A stretch of 64,000 nt of DNA from Roseibium hamelinense (lineage in GTDB: Bacteria > Pseudomonadota > Alphaproteobacteria > Rhizobiales > Stappiaceae). Shown one piece after another: positions 43,848 to 52,636 of the stretch. Where the stretch lies: positions 62,001 through 126,000 of the forward strand of contig NZ_VLLF01000002.1 of NCBI RefSeq assembly GCF_007830545.1. Reading direction: 5' to 3'. Made by a program: the position numbers and the translations under genes. Below the pieces are notes generated by a model. The model made no database searches. It was not told the origin of the DNA and was given only the letters and a program-made list of their open reading frames with translations. Within the stretch, counting starts at the first letter, position 1, and each line of letters begins with the position of its first letter.

Positions 43848-44750
43848 TTGAGCCAAATCTTGCCGCCGCTCAATTGGTTGCGCTCATTCGAAGCTTCTGC
43901 CCGGCTGGGCAATTTCACCCGGGCGGCAGAAGAACTTTTAATCACGCCGGCCGCGGTCAGCTATCAAATCAGGTCACTGGAAGAGCATCTCGGCTACACG
44001 CTGTTTGACCGGTCTCACCGCTCGTTGGAGTTGACGCGTCTTGGCCAGACCTATCTGCCATCGGTCGCCAAGGCGTTTTCCGATTTGTCGATCGCAACCG
44101 TCAGCGTGTTCGGCCAAAGGGACATAAAACCGGTCCGGTTTCGTTGCTTGAACAGCTTCGGTCAATTGTGGATGATTCCCCGCTGGCGGCAGTTTCAGAC
44201 CCTTCACCCAGATGTGCCTTTGCAAATGATCAGCGCGTCCTGGGCTGAAACGCTCAATCCGGATCAGTTGGGCATCGATATCCGGTTCGGTGACGGCTCC
44301 TGGCGCGACGGGGCGGTCGACTTTCTGTTCAACGATCCGATTGTGCCCGTTTGCCATCCAGACCTCGCCCTGGATCCGAACGGGGACGTGCTGTCCCAGC
44401 TCATTGAAGCGCCGCGGCTGGACATTATGGGGGTGATCGATACTTGGGAGAGCTTTTTCCGCAATCTGGACCGGGATCCAGGTGTGCGGACACCCGGACT
44501 GCAGGTCGACCAGACGTTGTCTGCTCTGGAATTGTCCGCGCAGGGTCTTGGCCATGCGCTGGTTCTGGAAAGCCTAGCCCAACCCTATTTCGACACCGGG
44601 CGCCTGATCCGCTCCAGCGATCACAGGATTACCAGCCGCCACAGCCATTACTTGGTGACACCAGGCCCGAGACGCGGGCTTGCCCCCGAAGCGCAGGTCT
44701 TTTGTGATTGGCTGAAACGGGAAACTGCAACCCAGGTTTCGGGCGGTTAA
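43848..44750 (+). CDS. LysR-family regulator (GcvA-like)
   Basis: A 300-residue regulator. It begins LPPLNWLRSFEASARLGNFTRAAEELLITPAAVSYQIRSLEE, a typical GcvA-type helix-turn-helix. The effector domain has GIDIRFGDGSW. TTG 43848 has AGGA seven bases upstream; a second TTG at 43833 is less well placed. Divergent from the GMC-ALDH-racemase genes, which it probably activates. Confidence 0.87.
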   Translation: MSQILPPLNWLRSFEASARLGNFTRAAEELLITPAAVSYQIRSLEEHLGYTLFDRSHRSLELTRLGQTYLPSVAKAFSDLSIATVSVFGQRDIKPVRFRCLNSFGQLWMIPRWRQFQTLHPDVPLQMISASWAETLNPDQLGIDIRFGDGSWRDGAVDFLFNDPIVPVCHPDLALDPNGDVLSQLIEAPRLDIMGVIDTWESFFRNLDRDPGVRTPGLQVDQTLSALELSAQGLGHALVLESLAQPYFDTGRLIRSSDHRITSRHSHYLVTPGPRRGLAPEAQVFCDWLKRETATQVSGG

Positions 44751-44971
44751 CCCGGATCTTTGCCGGTTCCCGGCATTTTCTTATAGGTGACCAAAAAGCT
44801 CCATGCCGCATAGACAGCGATGCCGCCGGTGATCAGTGCCCAGGTCTGATTCCCGTGGTAAAGCTCGACGCCCACCCATGCCGCGCAGACCAAAACCAAG
44901 AGGATACGCCGCCACAAAGGGTCGAAAAACGCGTGTGAAGTGTGCGCAGACAAAGTTTTAGCCCCTTGCAA
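44747..44971 (-). CDS. small membrane protein
   Basis: A 74-residue protein with two hydrophobic segments (about 22-37 and 44-62) and a short basic C-terminus (YKKMPGTGKDPG). Its stop overlaps the end of the LysR gene on the other strand. No family recognised. It is a plausible real gene because the hydrophobic pattern is regular; the start is uncertain. Confidence 0.5.
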   Translation of the reverse strand: MQGAKTLSAHTSHAFFDPLWRRILLVLVCAAWVGVELYHGNQTWALITGGIAVYAAWSFLVTYKKMPGTGKDPG

Positions 44972-45029
44972 ATGCTGGCCGTCTCCATTTGGGTGGGAGA
45001 TGCACCTCTTGCAAGGAGAAAGTCATCTC

Positions 45030-45803
45030 ATGACCTTGTATTCGGCGAACTTGGGGTTCCTTTGGAACGAATTGACATTGCCGGATGCAATCCGGGCGGC
45101 CAAACGCGCGGGCTTCGATGCGGTGGAATGCCATTTTCCGTATGATTATCCACCCGAAGACATCGCATCGGTCCTGAACGAGACCGGTTTGCACATGATT
45201 TGTATCAACACATTTCCGGGAGATATGGCTGCAGGCGAATTTGGCCTGTCCGCCCTGCCGGATCGTAAACACGAGGCTCGGGCGGCGATCGATCAAGCGA
45301 TTGCCTATGCAAAGGAAGTCAAAGCCGGGGCTGTGCATGTGCTGGCCGGCAAGGCCACCGGCCAAGACGCTCTCGACACGTTTATAGAAAATGTGCGCTA
45401 TGCGGCCGACGCTGCCGCCGACGCGGGTTTGTGGATCTTGATCGAGCCGATGAACGACCGTGATATGCCGGGATATCTGGTGTCGACGCTGTTTCAGGCT
45501 GTGACGGTTCTGAAAGAGGCCCAACGGCAAAACGTGAAGTTGCTGTTCGATTGTTATCATGTGCAGATCACCGAAGGCGATCTTGCGACCAAGTTGCAGG
45601 TGCTCAAAGAGGTTTTGGGACACGTCCAGATCGCCAGTGTTCCAGATCGCGGGGAGCCGGGCCAGGGGGAGCTCAATTATCCGTTTTTGATGCAGGTTCT
45701 GGATATGATCGGATACAAAGGGTTTGTCGGGGCGGAATACAAACCGCGCACCAATACCGACGAGGGACTTGGCTGGCTTGCCGACTTCCGCGCAGCTGTT
45801 TGA
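45030..45803 (+). CDS. hyi: hydroxypyruvate isomerase-like TIM-barrel enzyme
   Basis: A 257-residue xylose-isomerase-like barrel. Motifs are MTLYSANLGFLWNEL, FDAVECHFPYDYP, ILIEPMNDRDMPGY and LLFDCYHVQ, with HVQIASVPDRGEPGQGELNYP and FVGAEYKP. This is the pattern of hydroxypyruvate isomerase and 2-oxotetronate isomerase OtnI, which share the fold and metal-ligand Glu/Asp/His. ATG 45030 has AAGGAGAAAG upstream. Hydroxypyruvate to tartronate semialdehyde, or an oxotetronate reaction; the sequence does not settle it. Confidence 0.75.
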   Translation: MTLYSANLGFLWNELTLPDAIRAAKRAGFDAVECHFPYDYPPEDIASVLNETGLHMICINTFPGDMAAGEFGLSALPDRKHEARAAIDQAIAYAKEVKAGAVHVLAGKATGQDALDTFIENVRYAADAAADAGLWILIEPMNDRDMPGYLVSTLFQAVTVLKEAQRQNVKLLFDCYHVQITEGDLATKLQVLKEVLGHVQIASVPDRGEPGQGELNYPFLMQVLDMIGYKGFVGAEYKPRTNTDEGLGWLADFRAAV

Positions 45804-45881
45804 TTGAGATCATCGCGGGCAAGGCCCCCGCGCGCTTTGCTGCGCCGGATTGCATGTAAGACGTTGCATCCGGGAACAGCC

Positions 45882-47201
45882 ATGAACGGTATCGCGCTTT
45901 CAGGTCTCTATCTATTTGTGGTGTTGATCCCACTCGGTCTGGCAATGGCCGGTATGCGGGAGCCGCGCGGGTTTTGGGATGAAGCCGCGTCCGGAATGGG
46001 CATGCTGGCTTTCGCCATACTGCTTGCAGAATTTTTGCTGTCCGGGCGGTTCAAAGCCATGTCCGGCGGTGTCGGTATGGACATTACCATGCGCTTTCAC
46101 CAATTGCTGGCGCGCAGCTGCCTGGTCTTGGCAATCCTTCACCCCTTTTTCTATCAGACGCCGTTCGGACGCGCCCTGCCTTACGATCCGACACGTCAGT
46201 TGACCCTGGCCGAGCCCGGTCTGGCGCTGGCAACGGGAGCTGCCGCCTGGGTGCTGTTGCCTGCATTTGTCCTGTTGTCGCTTGCAAGGGACAAGGTGTT
46301 CAAGACCTATGAAGGCTGGCGCTGGACCCATGGTCTCGGGGCGGCGCTGATCGCATTTCTGGCCTGGCATCACACGGTTTATGCCGGACGGTACGCGCAG
46401 GACCCGGCGTTGGCCGCTGTTTGGACCGGGCTTCTGGCAATCGCGCTGGCATCGCTCTTGTCTGTCTATCTGGTAAGGCCCTTGTTACAGCGCGCCAGAC
46501 CCTGGCGTGTGGCGTCGGTGGAAAAGGTGGCCGACCGGACATGGGAGGCCGTTCTCAAGCCCGAGGGGCACAAAGGCCTTGAGTTCCGCGCAGGCCAATT
46601 CGGCTGGATTAATATGGGCCACAGTCCGTTTTCACTGGCGGAAAACCCGTTTTCGATTGCCTCGGCCCCGGCTGAGAGCGGTGTTTTACGGTTCATCATC
46701 AAGGAACTCGGTGACTTCACAAACACCATCGGAAATGTGCCGCCGGGAACCATCGCCTACGTCGATGGGCCTTTCGGCAATCTGACGATCGACGGAATAA
46801 AGGCAACGGGCCATGCGTTGATTGCCGGTGGAGTTGGAATTGCCCCGATGCTGTCCATTCTCCGCCAGCTGGAAGCCGAGCGGGACGACCGGCCAGTGAT
46901 TGTGGTTTATGGCAACCGGATTGCGGATCAGATTGTTGCCGGGGCCGAGCTGCGTTCGCTTTGCTCAAAAGACAACCGGCATCTGGTCCAATGCTTGTCT
47001 GAGCCGCCGGAAGGCTGGGCTGGGGAGACGGGGATGCTTGACGGTGCGCTTGTCCGCCGTGTTTTCGGCAGCACGCCGGACCCGGATTGGCTGTACATTC
47101 TCTGCGGCCCGCCGGCCATGATGTCCGGAGTGGAGGTGGCCCTGATCGGCCTTGGCGTTCCATCCGATCGCATTCTCTTGGAGCGTTTTACATATGACTG
47201 A
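45882..47201 (+). CDS. ferric reductase-like membrane flavoprotein
   Basis: A 439-residue protein of the ferric reductase/NADPH oxidase type. Five or six helices (about 8-215) include His residues in FHQLLARS, LAILHPFF, WTHGLGAALIAF and WHHTVYAGR that could carry haem. A flavin-binding domain (about 225-320) has NPFSIASAPAESG and a nucleotide domain (about 325-439) has IAGGVGIAPMLSIL and ILCGPPAMM. Probably moves electrons from NAD(P)H across the membrane. Starts at ATG 45882, 79 bases after the isomerase gene, and overlaps the next small gene. Confidence 0.8.
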   Translation: MNGIALSGLYLFVVLIPLGLAMAGMREPRGFWDEAASGMGMLAFAILLAEFLLSGRFKAMSGGVGMDITMRFHQLLARSCLVLAILHPFFYQTPFGRALPYDPTRQLTLAEPGLALATGAAAWVLLPAFVLLSLARDKVFKTYEGWRWTHGLGAALIAFLAWHHTVYAGRYAQDPALAAVWTGLLAIALASLLSVYLVRPLLQRARPWRVASVEKVADRTWEAVLKPEGHKGLEFRAGQFGWINMGHSPFSLAENPFSIASAPAESGVLRFIIKELGDFTNTIGNVPPGTIAYVDGPFGNLTIDGIKATGHALIAGGVGIAPMLSILRQLEAERDDRPVIVVYGNRIADQIVAGAELRSLCSKDNRHLVQCLSEPPEGWAGETGMLDGALVRRVFGSTPDPDWLYILCGPPAMMSGVEVALIGLGVPSDRILLERFTYD

Positions 47202-47346
47202 GCATGCGAAAAATAAAAACGCCGGACAAGGCCGCTTTTCGCAAATGCCGCAACACAAGCGGCTCCTAGGCGTTTGGTGGGTCCTAAACATGCTGGTGTT
47301 AGGTGCATTGGCCGCCTATGTTTTGCGCGTGCTCGCCCTGTCTTAG
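47194..47346 (+). CDS. 50-residue single-helix membrane protein
   Basis: MTEHAKNKNAGQ starts inside the last codons of the flavoprotein gene (ATG 47194, upstream stop TGA 47199-47201), an eight-base overlap typical of coupled genes. One membrane helix (about 26-46, VWWVLNMLVLGALAAYVLRV) after a charged tail. Could be an accessory subunit of the ferric reductase-like protein. Not recognised. Confidence 0.55.
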   Translation: MTEHAKNKNAGQGRFSQMPQHKRLLGVWWVLNMLVLGALAAYVLRVLALS

Positions 47347-47457
47347 CGCTTGGATTTTTGTGATCACAAAATGCACTTGCTTTCCGCTGCAGTGCGTTCG
47401 AAGCTGCCGGTGTCGTGAATCCGCATCGGCAGAAACAAATGTTTCCGGAATTTGTGA

Positions 47458-48777
47458 ATGTTCAGCAATCCAGATCTCTTGACCGCCAACGACCGCCAAG
47501 GTGTTCATGCACCTTCCTATTATGCTGCAACGGCAAACCGGCAGACCGATTACCCGCGGCTTGAAGGCGACGCCACGTGTGACGTAGGCGTGGTCGGCGG
47601 CGGCTATACCGGACTTTCAACCGCGCTACATCTTGCTGAACGGGGCCACAAGGTGGTTTTGCTGGAAGCGCACAAGGTCGGGTGGGGCGCTTCCGGCCGC
47701 AATGGAGGTCAAATCGGTCCGGGCCAGCGCGTGGAGCAGACGGTTCTGGAAAAGCGCCACGGTATGGCGCATGCAAAGGCGCTTTGGGACCTGTCGATCC
47801 AGTCCATGGACCTGATGCTGGAGCTCATACGAAAACACGAAATTTCCTGCGATTTTGCGCCAGGTGTGCTGCACGCGGATCACCGCGAAGACTGGGTAAT
47901 GGAGAGCCGTGACTATGTCGAGCATCTGCGCCACGTCTACGGTTATGACAAGGTGCAGTTTCTCGACTACGAGAAGGTTCAGCAAATGGTCGGGAGTCCG
48001 GCTTATTTCGGCGGGTCGGTCGACTGGGGCGCCGGTCACATCCATCCGTTGAACTTTGCCCTGGGCCTCGCCGCTGCGGCAGAGGCGAAAGGCGTCCGCA
48101 TCTGCGAGAACAGCCGGGTGACCGGATATGAGCCGGGGGCGACCGTAACTGTGACGACGGCAACCGGCACCGTCCGGGCCAAACACCTTGTGCTTGGCTG
48201 CAACGGATACCTCGGGACGCTGGACAAAACGACCGCTGCCCATGTGATGCCAATAAATAACTTTGTTGTCGCGACAGAACCATTCTCGGATGCCGATGCC
48301 CGGCAAGTGATCAGGGACAATGTGGCTGTCGCAGACAGTAAATTTGTGATCAATTATTTCCGCCTGTCGGCGGATAAACGGCTGCTGTTTGGTGGCGGCG
48401 AGACCTATGGGTATAAATTCCCGGAGGATATCAAGGAGTTTGTCCGCCGTCCGATGATCGAGATTTTTCCGCAGTTGAAGAACGTCCGCATAGACTACGG
48501 CTGGGGGGGGACGCTTGCCATTACCCCGAAGCGTATGCCGTATTTTGCCCGCCTTGCCCCCAATGTTCTAACCGCTACCGGATATTCCGGACACGGCGTT
48601 GCCATGGCGACGTTGGCTGGGCAGATCTGCGCAGAGGCAATCGACGGGTTGTCCGGCCGGTTTGACATCTTTGAGCGCCTCAAAGTTCCTGCGTTTCCGG
48701 GCGGAACGGCGTTGCGGTATCCGGTTCTAGTGCTCGCCATGACCTGGTTCTCTCTGCGCGACCGGTTGGGGATCTAG
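47458..48777 (+). CDS. DAO-family FAD oxidoreductase 1 (PuuB-like)
   Basis: A 439-residue glycine/D-amino-acid oxidase-type flavoprotein. FAD motif VGVVGGGYTGLSTALHLAERG, then GWGASGRNGGQIGPGQR and the C-terminal GYSGHGVAMATLAGQ. Best fit is gamma-glutamylputrescine oxidoreductase or a related amine oxidase. ATG 47458 lacks a strong ribosome site. The paralogue follows four bases after its stop. Confidence 0.8.
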   Translation: MFSNPDLLTANDRQGVHAPSYYAATANRQTDYPRLEGDATCDVGVVGGGYTGLSTALHLAERGHKVVLLEAHKVGWGASGRNGGQIGPGQRVEQTVLEKRHGMAHAKALWDLSIQSMDLMLELIRKHEISCDFAPGVLHADHREDWVMESRDYVEHLRHVYGYDKVQFLDYEKVQQMVGSPAYFGGSVDWGAGHIHPLNFALGLAAAAEAKGVRICENSRVTGYEPGATVTVTTATGTVRAKHLVLGCNGYLGTLDKTTAAHVMPINNFVVATEPFSDADARQVIRDNVAVADSKFVINYFRLSADKRLLFGGGETYGYKFPEDIKEFVRRPMIEIFPQLKNVRIDYGWGGTLAITPKRMPYFARLAPNVLTATGYSGHGVAMATLAGQICAEAIDGLSGRFDIFERLKVPAFPGGTALRYPVLVLAMTWFSLRDRLGI

Positions 48778-48780
48778 CTC

Positions 48781-50106
48781 ATGCCGTTGCCGCCGGATAC
48801 GGGCAGTCTGAATGTTGGCAGCTTTTGGGAAGAAAGCGTTGGAAGCATTCAGGAAGATCCGAAGCTGTTCGGTGAGGCGGCCTTTGATTTTGCCATTGTC
48901 GGCGCAGGTTTCACCGGTTTAAGTGCCGCAATTGCTCTCACCGGAGCTGGGGCATCGGTCTGTATTCTGGAGGCCGGCCGTGTCGGTTGGGGGGCTTCCG
49001 GGCGCAATGGCGGGTTTTGTTGCCTTGGGGGCAGCAAACTGAGCGACCGGCAAATGGTGCGCCGGTATGGCCTGGATCAGGCGCGCGCTTACTTTGACTA
49101 TCAATGCGAAGCGATCGAGGCGGTTTCAAACCGGCTGGAAAGCTATCAGATCGAGGCTGACCGGCACTCGCACGGGGAAATCTATCTCGCGCACAGGCCG
49201 TCTGATTTTGCCGGTTTTGCGGAGGAAGCCCGGTTCCTGGACGACAGCTACGGTATAAAAGCCCGTGTTCTGTCGCCCGGGGACCTTCGTACCGAAGGCA
49301 TTGCCGGTCCGGAGTTTCATGGCGGGCTTCATGTTCCCGTCGGTTTCGCCCTCAATCCGATGAAGTATGTTCAAGGTTTGGCGCGCAAGGCACGGGCGCG
49401 CGGCGTGCGGATTTACGCTAGATCTCCGGCAACTGGTATCGAACCGGCACTTGACGGCGCGTGGAGCCTTAAAACCCCCGAAGGCACCGTGCGGGCAGGA
49501 AAGGTGATCCTGGCCGGCAACGCTTATGCCCGCGAGGACACGCCAGCCTGGCTGAAAGGGCGGCTGTTTCCGGTCATGTCCAGTATTCTGGTGACCCGGC
49601 CACTGACGGATGCCGAATTGTCCGATCAGGGGTGGACATCGGATCTTATGGCATCTGACACGCGCACCTTGCTGCATTATTTTCGCTTGTTGCCGGACAG
49701 GAGGTTCCTGTTCGGAACGCGGGGAGGGCTGTTTGAGACACAGTCATCCTTGAGCCGCATGCATGCCGCCGCACGTGACGATTTTGATCGCATGTTTCCG
49801 GCTTGGCGCGGCGTCGAAACCAGTCACGCCTGGTACGGACATGTCTGCCTTACCCGCGATCTGGTACCCTATGTCGGGCCCGTGCCCAGGATGGATGGTG
49901 TTTTCGCTGCCATGGCCTGGCATGGAAGCGGTATCGCAATGGCGTCTTTGTCCGGAGAAAAGCTTGCCGAATTGGCCCTTGGCCGAATTGGCCAGGACAG
50001 CCTGCCTCAGGCGATCACTGCGCCGCCCCGGAAATTTCCGCTGCCGGCCCTACGCGGCGCTTATCTTCAAGGCGCTTACTGGTGGTACGCGCTGCAGGAT
50101 CGCTAG
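48781..50106 (+). CDS. DAO-family FAD oxidoreductase 2 (PuuB-like)
   Basis: A 441-residue paralogue of the preceding gene: AIVGAGFTGLSAAIALTGAG, GWGASGRNGGFCCLGGSK and MAWHGSGIAMASLSGEKLAEL. The first differs in the middle domain, so the two may act on different amines. Tandem arrangement and three-base spacing show one transcript. It is convergent with the DUF4345 gene, the stops overlapping by four bases. Confidence 0.8.
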   Translation: MPLPPDTGSLNVGSFWEESVGSIQEDPKLFGEAAFDFAIVGAGFTGLSAAIALTGAGASVCILEAGRVGWGASGRNGGFCCLGGSKLSDRQMVRRYGLDQARAYFDYQCEAIEAVSNRLESYQIEADRHSHGEIYLAHRPSDFAGFAEEARFLDDSYGIKARVLSPGDLRTEGIAGPEFHGGLHVPVGFALNPMKYVQGLARKARARGVRIYARSPATGIEPALDGAWSLKTPEGTVRAGKVILAGNAYAREDTPAWLKGRLFPVMSSILVTRPLTDAELSDQGWTSDLMASDTRTLLHYFRLLPDRRFLFGTRGGLFETQSSLSRMHAAARDDFDRMFPAWRGVETSHAWYGHVCLTRDLVPYVGPVPRMDGVFAAMAWHGSGIAMASLSGEKLAELALGRIGQDSLPQAITAPPRKFPLPALRGAYLQGAYWWYALQDR

Positions 50107-50525
50107 CTGAGCTTTGCCAGGGGCTTTTTCCCCTCGGTTCGCTGGCCTGCAACCGAACGGCGGCTCCAGAGCAAAAGGTACGGGACGACCACCAGTTCCA
50201 TGAACAAACCCACCGTGTGACCGGCTGACGGCAGACCTTCCAAAACAGCCGAAAGCAAGCGGCCCAGACCGCCTGCAAAAACGAGAATACACAGCATTTC
50301 GAACCGTGCCTGATAAGCTCCGATGCGCAAACAGCAGGACCAAAACCCGAGCCCGACAGCAAGAAAAATGGCAGACAGGAACCGCAGGTGACTGTCTGCA
50401 TCAATGCCCGGCGCCGTGAGGTCAAATCCCGGAAAAGACGTGCCAAGAACCACGCCGGTCAGGCCTATGAATACGGGAATGAATGCAAGCAGGGCGACGA
50501 GCCCTTTGAAAACAGGTTGGTTCAT
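50103..50525 (-). CDS. DUF4345-family membrane protein
   Basis: A 140-residue protein with four hydrophobic helices (about 10-30, 45-65, 75-95, 103-122) and the family pattern GIDADSHLRFLSAIFLAVGLGFW. The function of DUF4345 is unknown. It is followed on the same strand by nothing before the flavoprotein end. Confidence 0.75.
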   Translation of the reverse strand: MNQPVFKGLVALLAFIPVFIGLTGVVLGTSFPGFDLTAPGIDADSHLRFLSAIFLAVGLGFWSCCLRIGAYQARFEMLCILVFAGGLGRLLSAVLEGLPSAGHTVGLFMELVVVPYLLLWSRRSVAGQRTEGKKPLAKLS

Positions 50526-50559
50526 ATCAATGGTTGCCGGGAAATCGTACAGTCTTGCC

Positions 50560-50579
50560 CCCGCGCGCTTAAGCGCGGG
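50560..50579 (-). terminator. hairpin downstream of fasciclin gene
   Basis: CCCGCGC-GCTTAA-GCGCGGG, a seven-base GC stem with a six-base loop, between the fasciclin gene end and the DUF4345 start. No T run follows on the minus strand, so termination is only likely. Confidence 0.45.
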
Positions 50580-50611
50580 AGACTAAAACCGGATTTTGGC
50601 GCCGATCCAGG

Positions 50612-51160
50612 TTATTTCGGCAGCAGGACGTCATCGACCACATGGATGACACCGTTCGACTGATTGACATCTGAGATGGTCACGCGCGCCGCGCCGCCTG
50701 CCTCATCGAAGATGTAGAGACTGCTGCCTTTGACGACGGCGGTCAGTGCATCACCGGAAACGGCTTGCATGTTATAGCGGCCGCCATTCGATTTCGCCCA
50801 AGTCATAAGGTCCTTGCCGGAGATGTCGCCGGACACCACATGGGCGGTCAGCACCTTGGTCAATTGACCCTTGTTCTCAGGCATCAACAGACTGTCGACG
50901 GAACCATCGGGCAGTTTTTCAAAGGCGCTGTTGGTTGGCGCGAAAACGGTAAACGGGCCAGGGGTTTGCAATGTATCGACCAGACCGGCCGCCTTGACGG
51001 CGGTGATAAGCGCGGTGTGGTCTTTGGAATTCACTGCATTTTCGACGATGTTTTTGGTCTCGTACATCGGAGCGCCGCCGACTTGCGGATTTGCAGCAAC
51101 CAGGGTGGCCGCGCCAAACACAATCGCAAGGGCCGTTCCTAAAGTGAGATAAGCTTTCAT
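50612..51160 (-). CDS. fasciclin-domain secreted protein
   Basis: A 182-residue periplasmic or surface protein: signal peptide (1-22, ending LVAANP), then one FAS1 domain with TVFAPTNSAFEKLPDGSV, LTAHVVSGDI and NGVIHVVDDVLLP. FAS1 domains mediate adhesion or envelope protein contacts. ATG 51160 has GGAGGAGACTA upstream; the longer frame upstream is not convincing. Confidence 0.9.
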   Translation of the reverse strand: MKAYLTLGTALAIVFGAATLVAANPQVGGAPMYETKNIVENAVNSKDHTALITAVKAAGLVDTLQTPGPFTVFAPTNSAFEKLPDGSVDSLLMPENKGQLTKVLTAHVVSGDISGKDLMTWAKSNGGRYNMQAVSGDALTAVVKGSSLYIFDEAGGAARVTISDVNQSNGVIHVVDDVLLPK

Positions 51161-51302
51161 CGTAGTCTCCTCCAAGTGGTCGCACCGCTGCCCGCCCGGT
51201 TTGGGCACAAAGCCAGCAGCAAACGTCACATGCAAAAGACACTTGAGCGGCCGGTTTGGATGCAGGCGCTTCGAAAGATTTTCCGATGACCTCATGCGAG
51301 CA

Positions 51303-52535
51303 TTACAAAACGGGTGCCGTGTCCCTTGAGTTGACCACCGCAACATTGACCGGTGTCAAAATGTCAAAACCGAGATTTTGATAAAGCTTGATCGCGCCCT
51401 CGTTGTCGGCATAGGCGTGCAGGAACGGAACTTCACCGCGGGCTTCGATTGTCTCAGCGACACGAGCCGACAGAAGTTTTGCAAGCCCTTTGCCCCGGTG
51501 ATCAGGATGAGTGCATACGCCGCTTACTTCGGTGTGGCCCTCGAGCTTAAGCCGTTCTCCGGCCATTGCCGCCAGTTGCCCATCGATCCTCAGTCCCCAA
51601 AAAGTGCCAAGTTCCGGCGTTCGCCGAAAAAACGGCCCGGGTTTGGTGAGTTCGGCCAGGGCAAGCATGTCTGCATGATCCGTATCTCCGAGCGGCTGGA
51701 TCTTGAAGTCTTTCCGATGAACCGTGACTGATCGGCGTTTGATCAGGAGAACGCCTGTCGCGGTCTTTTCGGCGGTGAGGTCATCTGGCAGTGCAATTTC
51801 GTCAGCTTGCAAGAGCATCACCGGGCCGCTTCGGGTTCGGAGCAATGCGCTCAAAGCGGCCAGGCTTTCCGGTCTGTCGTCTTTTGTTGCTGCAAATGCG
51901 CCGATCTCTGGGTCAAACCGGAGGGCAGTGCCTTCCCCTAAGGAAAACACCCTTTGTCGGGTGGTCAGTGCAGACCAAATCGCACGCCGGAACGCTGGAG
52001 GAGCGCTGGCTTTTCCGTTTATTGCAAATGCGGGAAGAGCCGGTGCCTGAAATGACCAACTTGTTTCCTGTCTTTTTGCCAGTGGTTTGCTGAGAAGAGT
52101 GGTCTCCAATTGCTCGAGCTGCTGCAACAAATCACCCTGCAGGTCAGCGCAGGCATTGGTGACGGCCCGGGTGACTGCTGGCCAATGGTCTGCCTGCAGG
52201 CGGGAGACGAGAGCGGATCCGCTGTCGGTCAGCGCAAGCAGCGAAATGCGCTTGTCTTTTTTGCATGGCACGGCTGCGACAAGCCCCGCCGTCTTGAGGG
52301 CGTTTGTCATCCGTGTCACTCCGGGCTGGCTTTGGCCAAGGCTTTTTGACAAAGCGCTGACGCTCATAGGCCCATGGCGCGCAAGTGCGGCTAGCGCAGG
52401 GTTTTGGGGCACTGCGGTCCCCGTGGTCCCGATGTCTTCCATCAGATCAGCGGTTTGTGCCTGCAGCAACTCGCCAATTCGTTTCAACCGGCTGCCCAGC
52501 GAGGTGTAACCCAGCTCTTTTAAAATGTCGTTCAT
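51303..52535 (-). CDS. MarR-GNAT fusion protein
   Basis: A 410-residue protein combining two functions. Residues about 1-150 are a MarR winged helix (MSVSALSKSLGQSQPGVTRMTNALKTAGLV, then KKDKRISLLALTDSG). Residues about 245-400 are a GNAT acetyltransferase with the acetyl-CoA loop VCTHPDHRGKGLAKLL and the C-terminal AIKLYQNLGFDIL. The middle part (about 160-245) is less clear. A similar MarR-GNAT architecture occurs in scattered bacteria with unknown substrates. It probably binds the perfect palindrome just upstream of its own start. Confidence 0.85.
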   Translation of the reverse strand: MNDILKELGYTSLGSRLKRIGELLQAQTADLMEDIGTTGTAVPQNPALAALARHGPMSVSALSKSLGQSQPGVTRMTNALKTAGLVAAVPCKKDKRISLLALTDSGSALVSRLQADHWPAVTRAVTNACADLQGDLLQQLEQLETTLLSKPLAKRQETSWSFQAPALPAFAINGKASAPPAFRRAIWSALTTRQRVFSLGEGTALRFDPEIGAFAATKDDRPESLAALSALLRTRSGPVMLLQADEIALPDDLTAEKTATGVLLIKRRSVTVHRKDFKIQPLGDTDHADMLALAELTKPGPFFRRTPELGTFWGLRIDGQLAAMAGERLKLEGHTEVSGVCTHPDHRGKGLAKLLSARVAETIEARGEVPFLHAYADNEGAIKLYQNLGFDILTPVNVAVVNSRDTAPVL

Positions 52536-52558
52536 GGTGCATCTCTCGAACCTCTTCG

Positions 52559-52584
52559 CATTTATATAACATGTTATATAAATG
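52559..52584. promoter_or_regulatory. perfect 26-base palindrome, MarR operator candidate
   Basis: A perfect inverted repeat (13-base arms CATTTATATAACA, no spacer) lies 23 bases upstream of the MarR-GNAT start. MarR proteins bind such AT-rich palindromes, often overlapping their promoter. Autorepression is the simplest reading; the arms also fit a -10 element. Confidence 0.7.
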
Positions 52585-52636
52585 TCGATAGGACCTTGGC
52601 GGAAAAAATGGCCGAGTGTGGCTTGAAGTTATTGAG

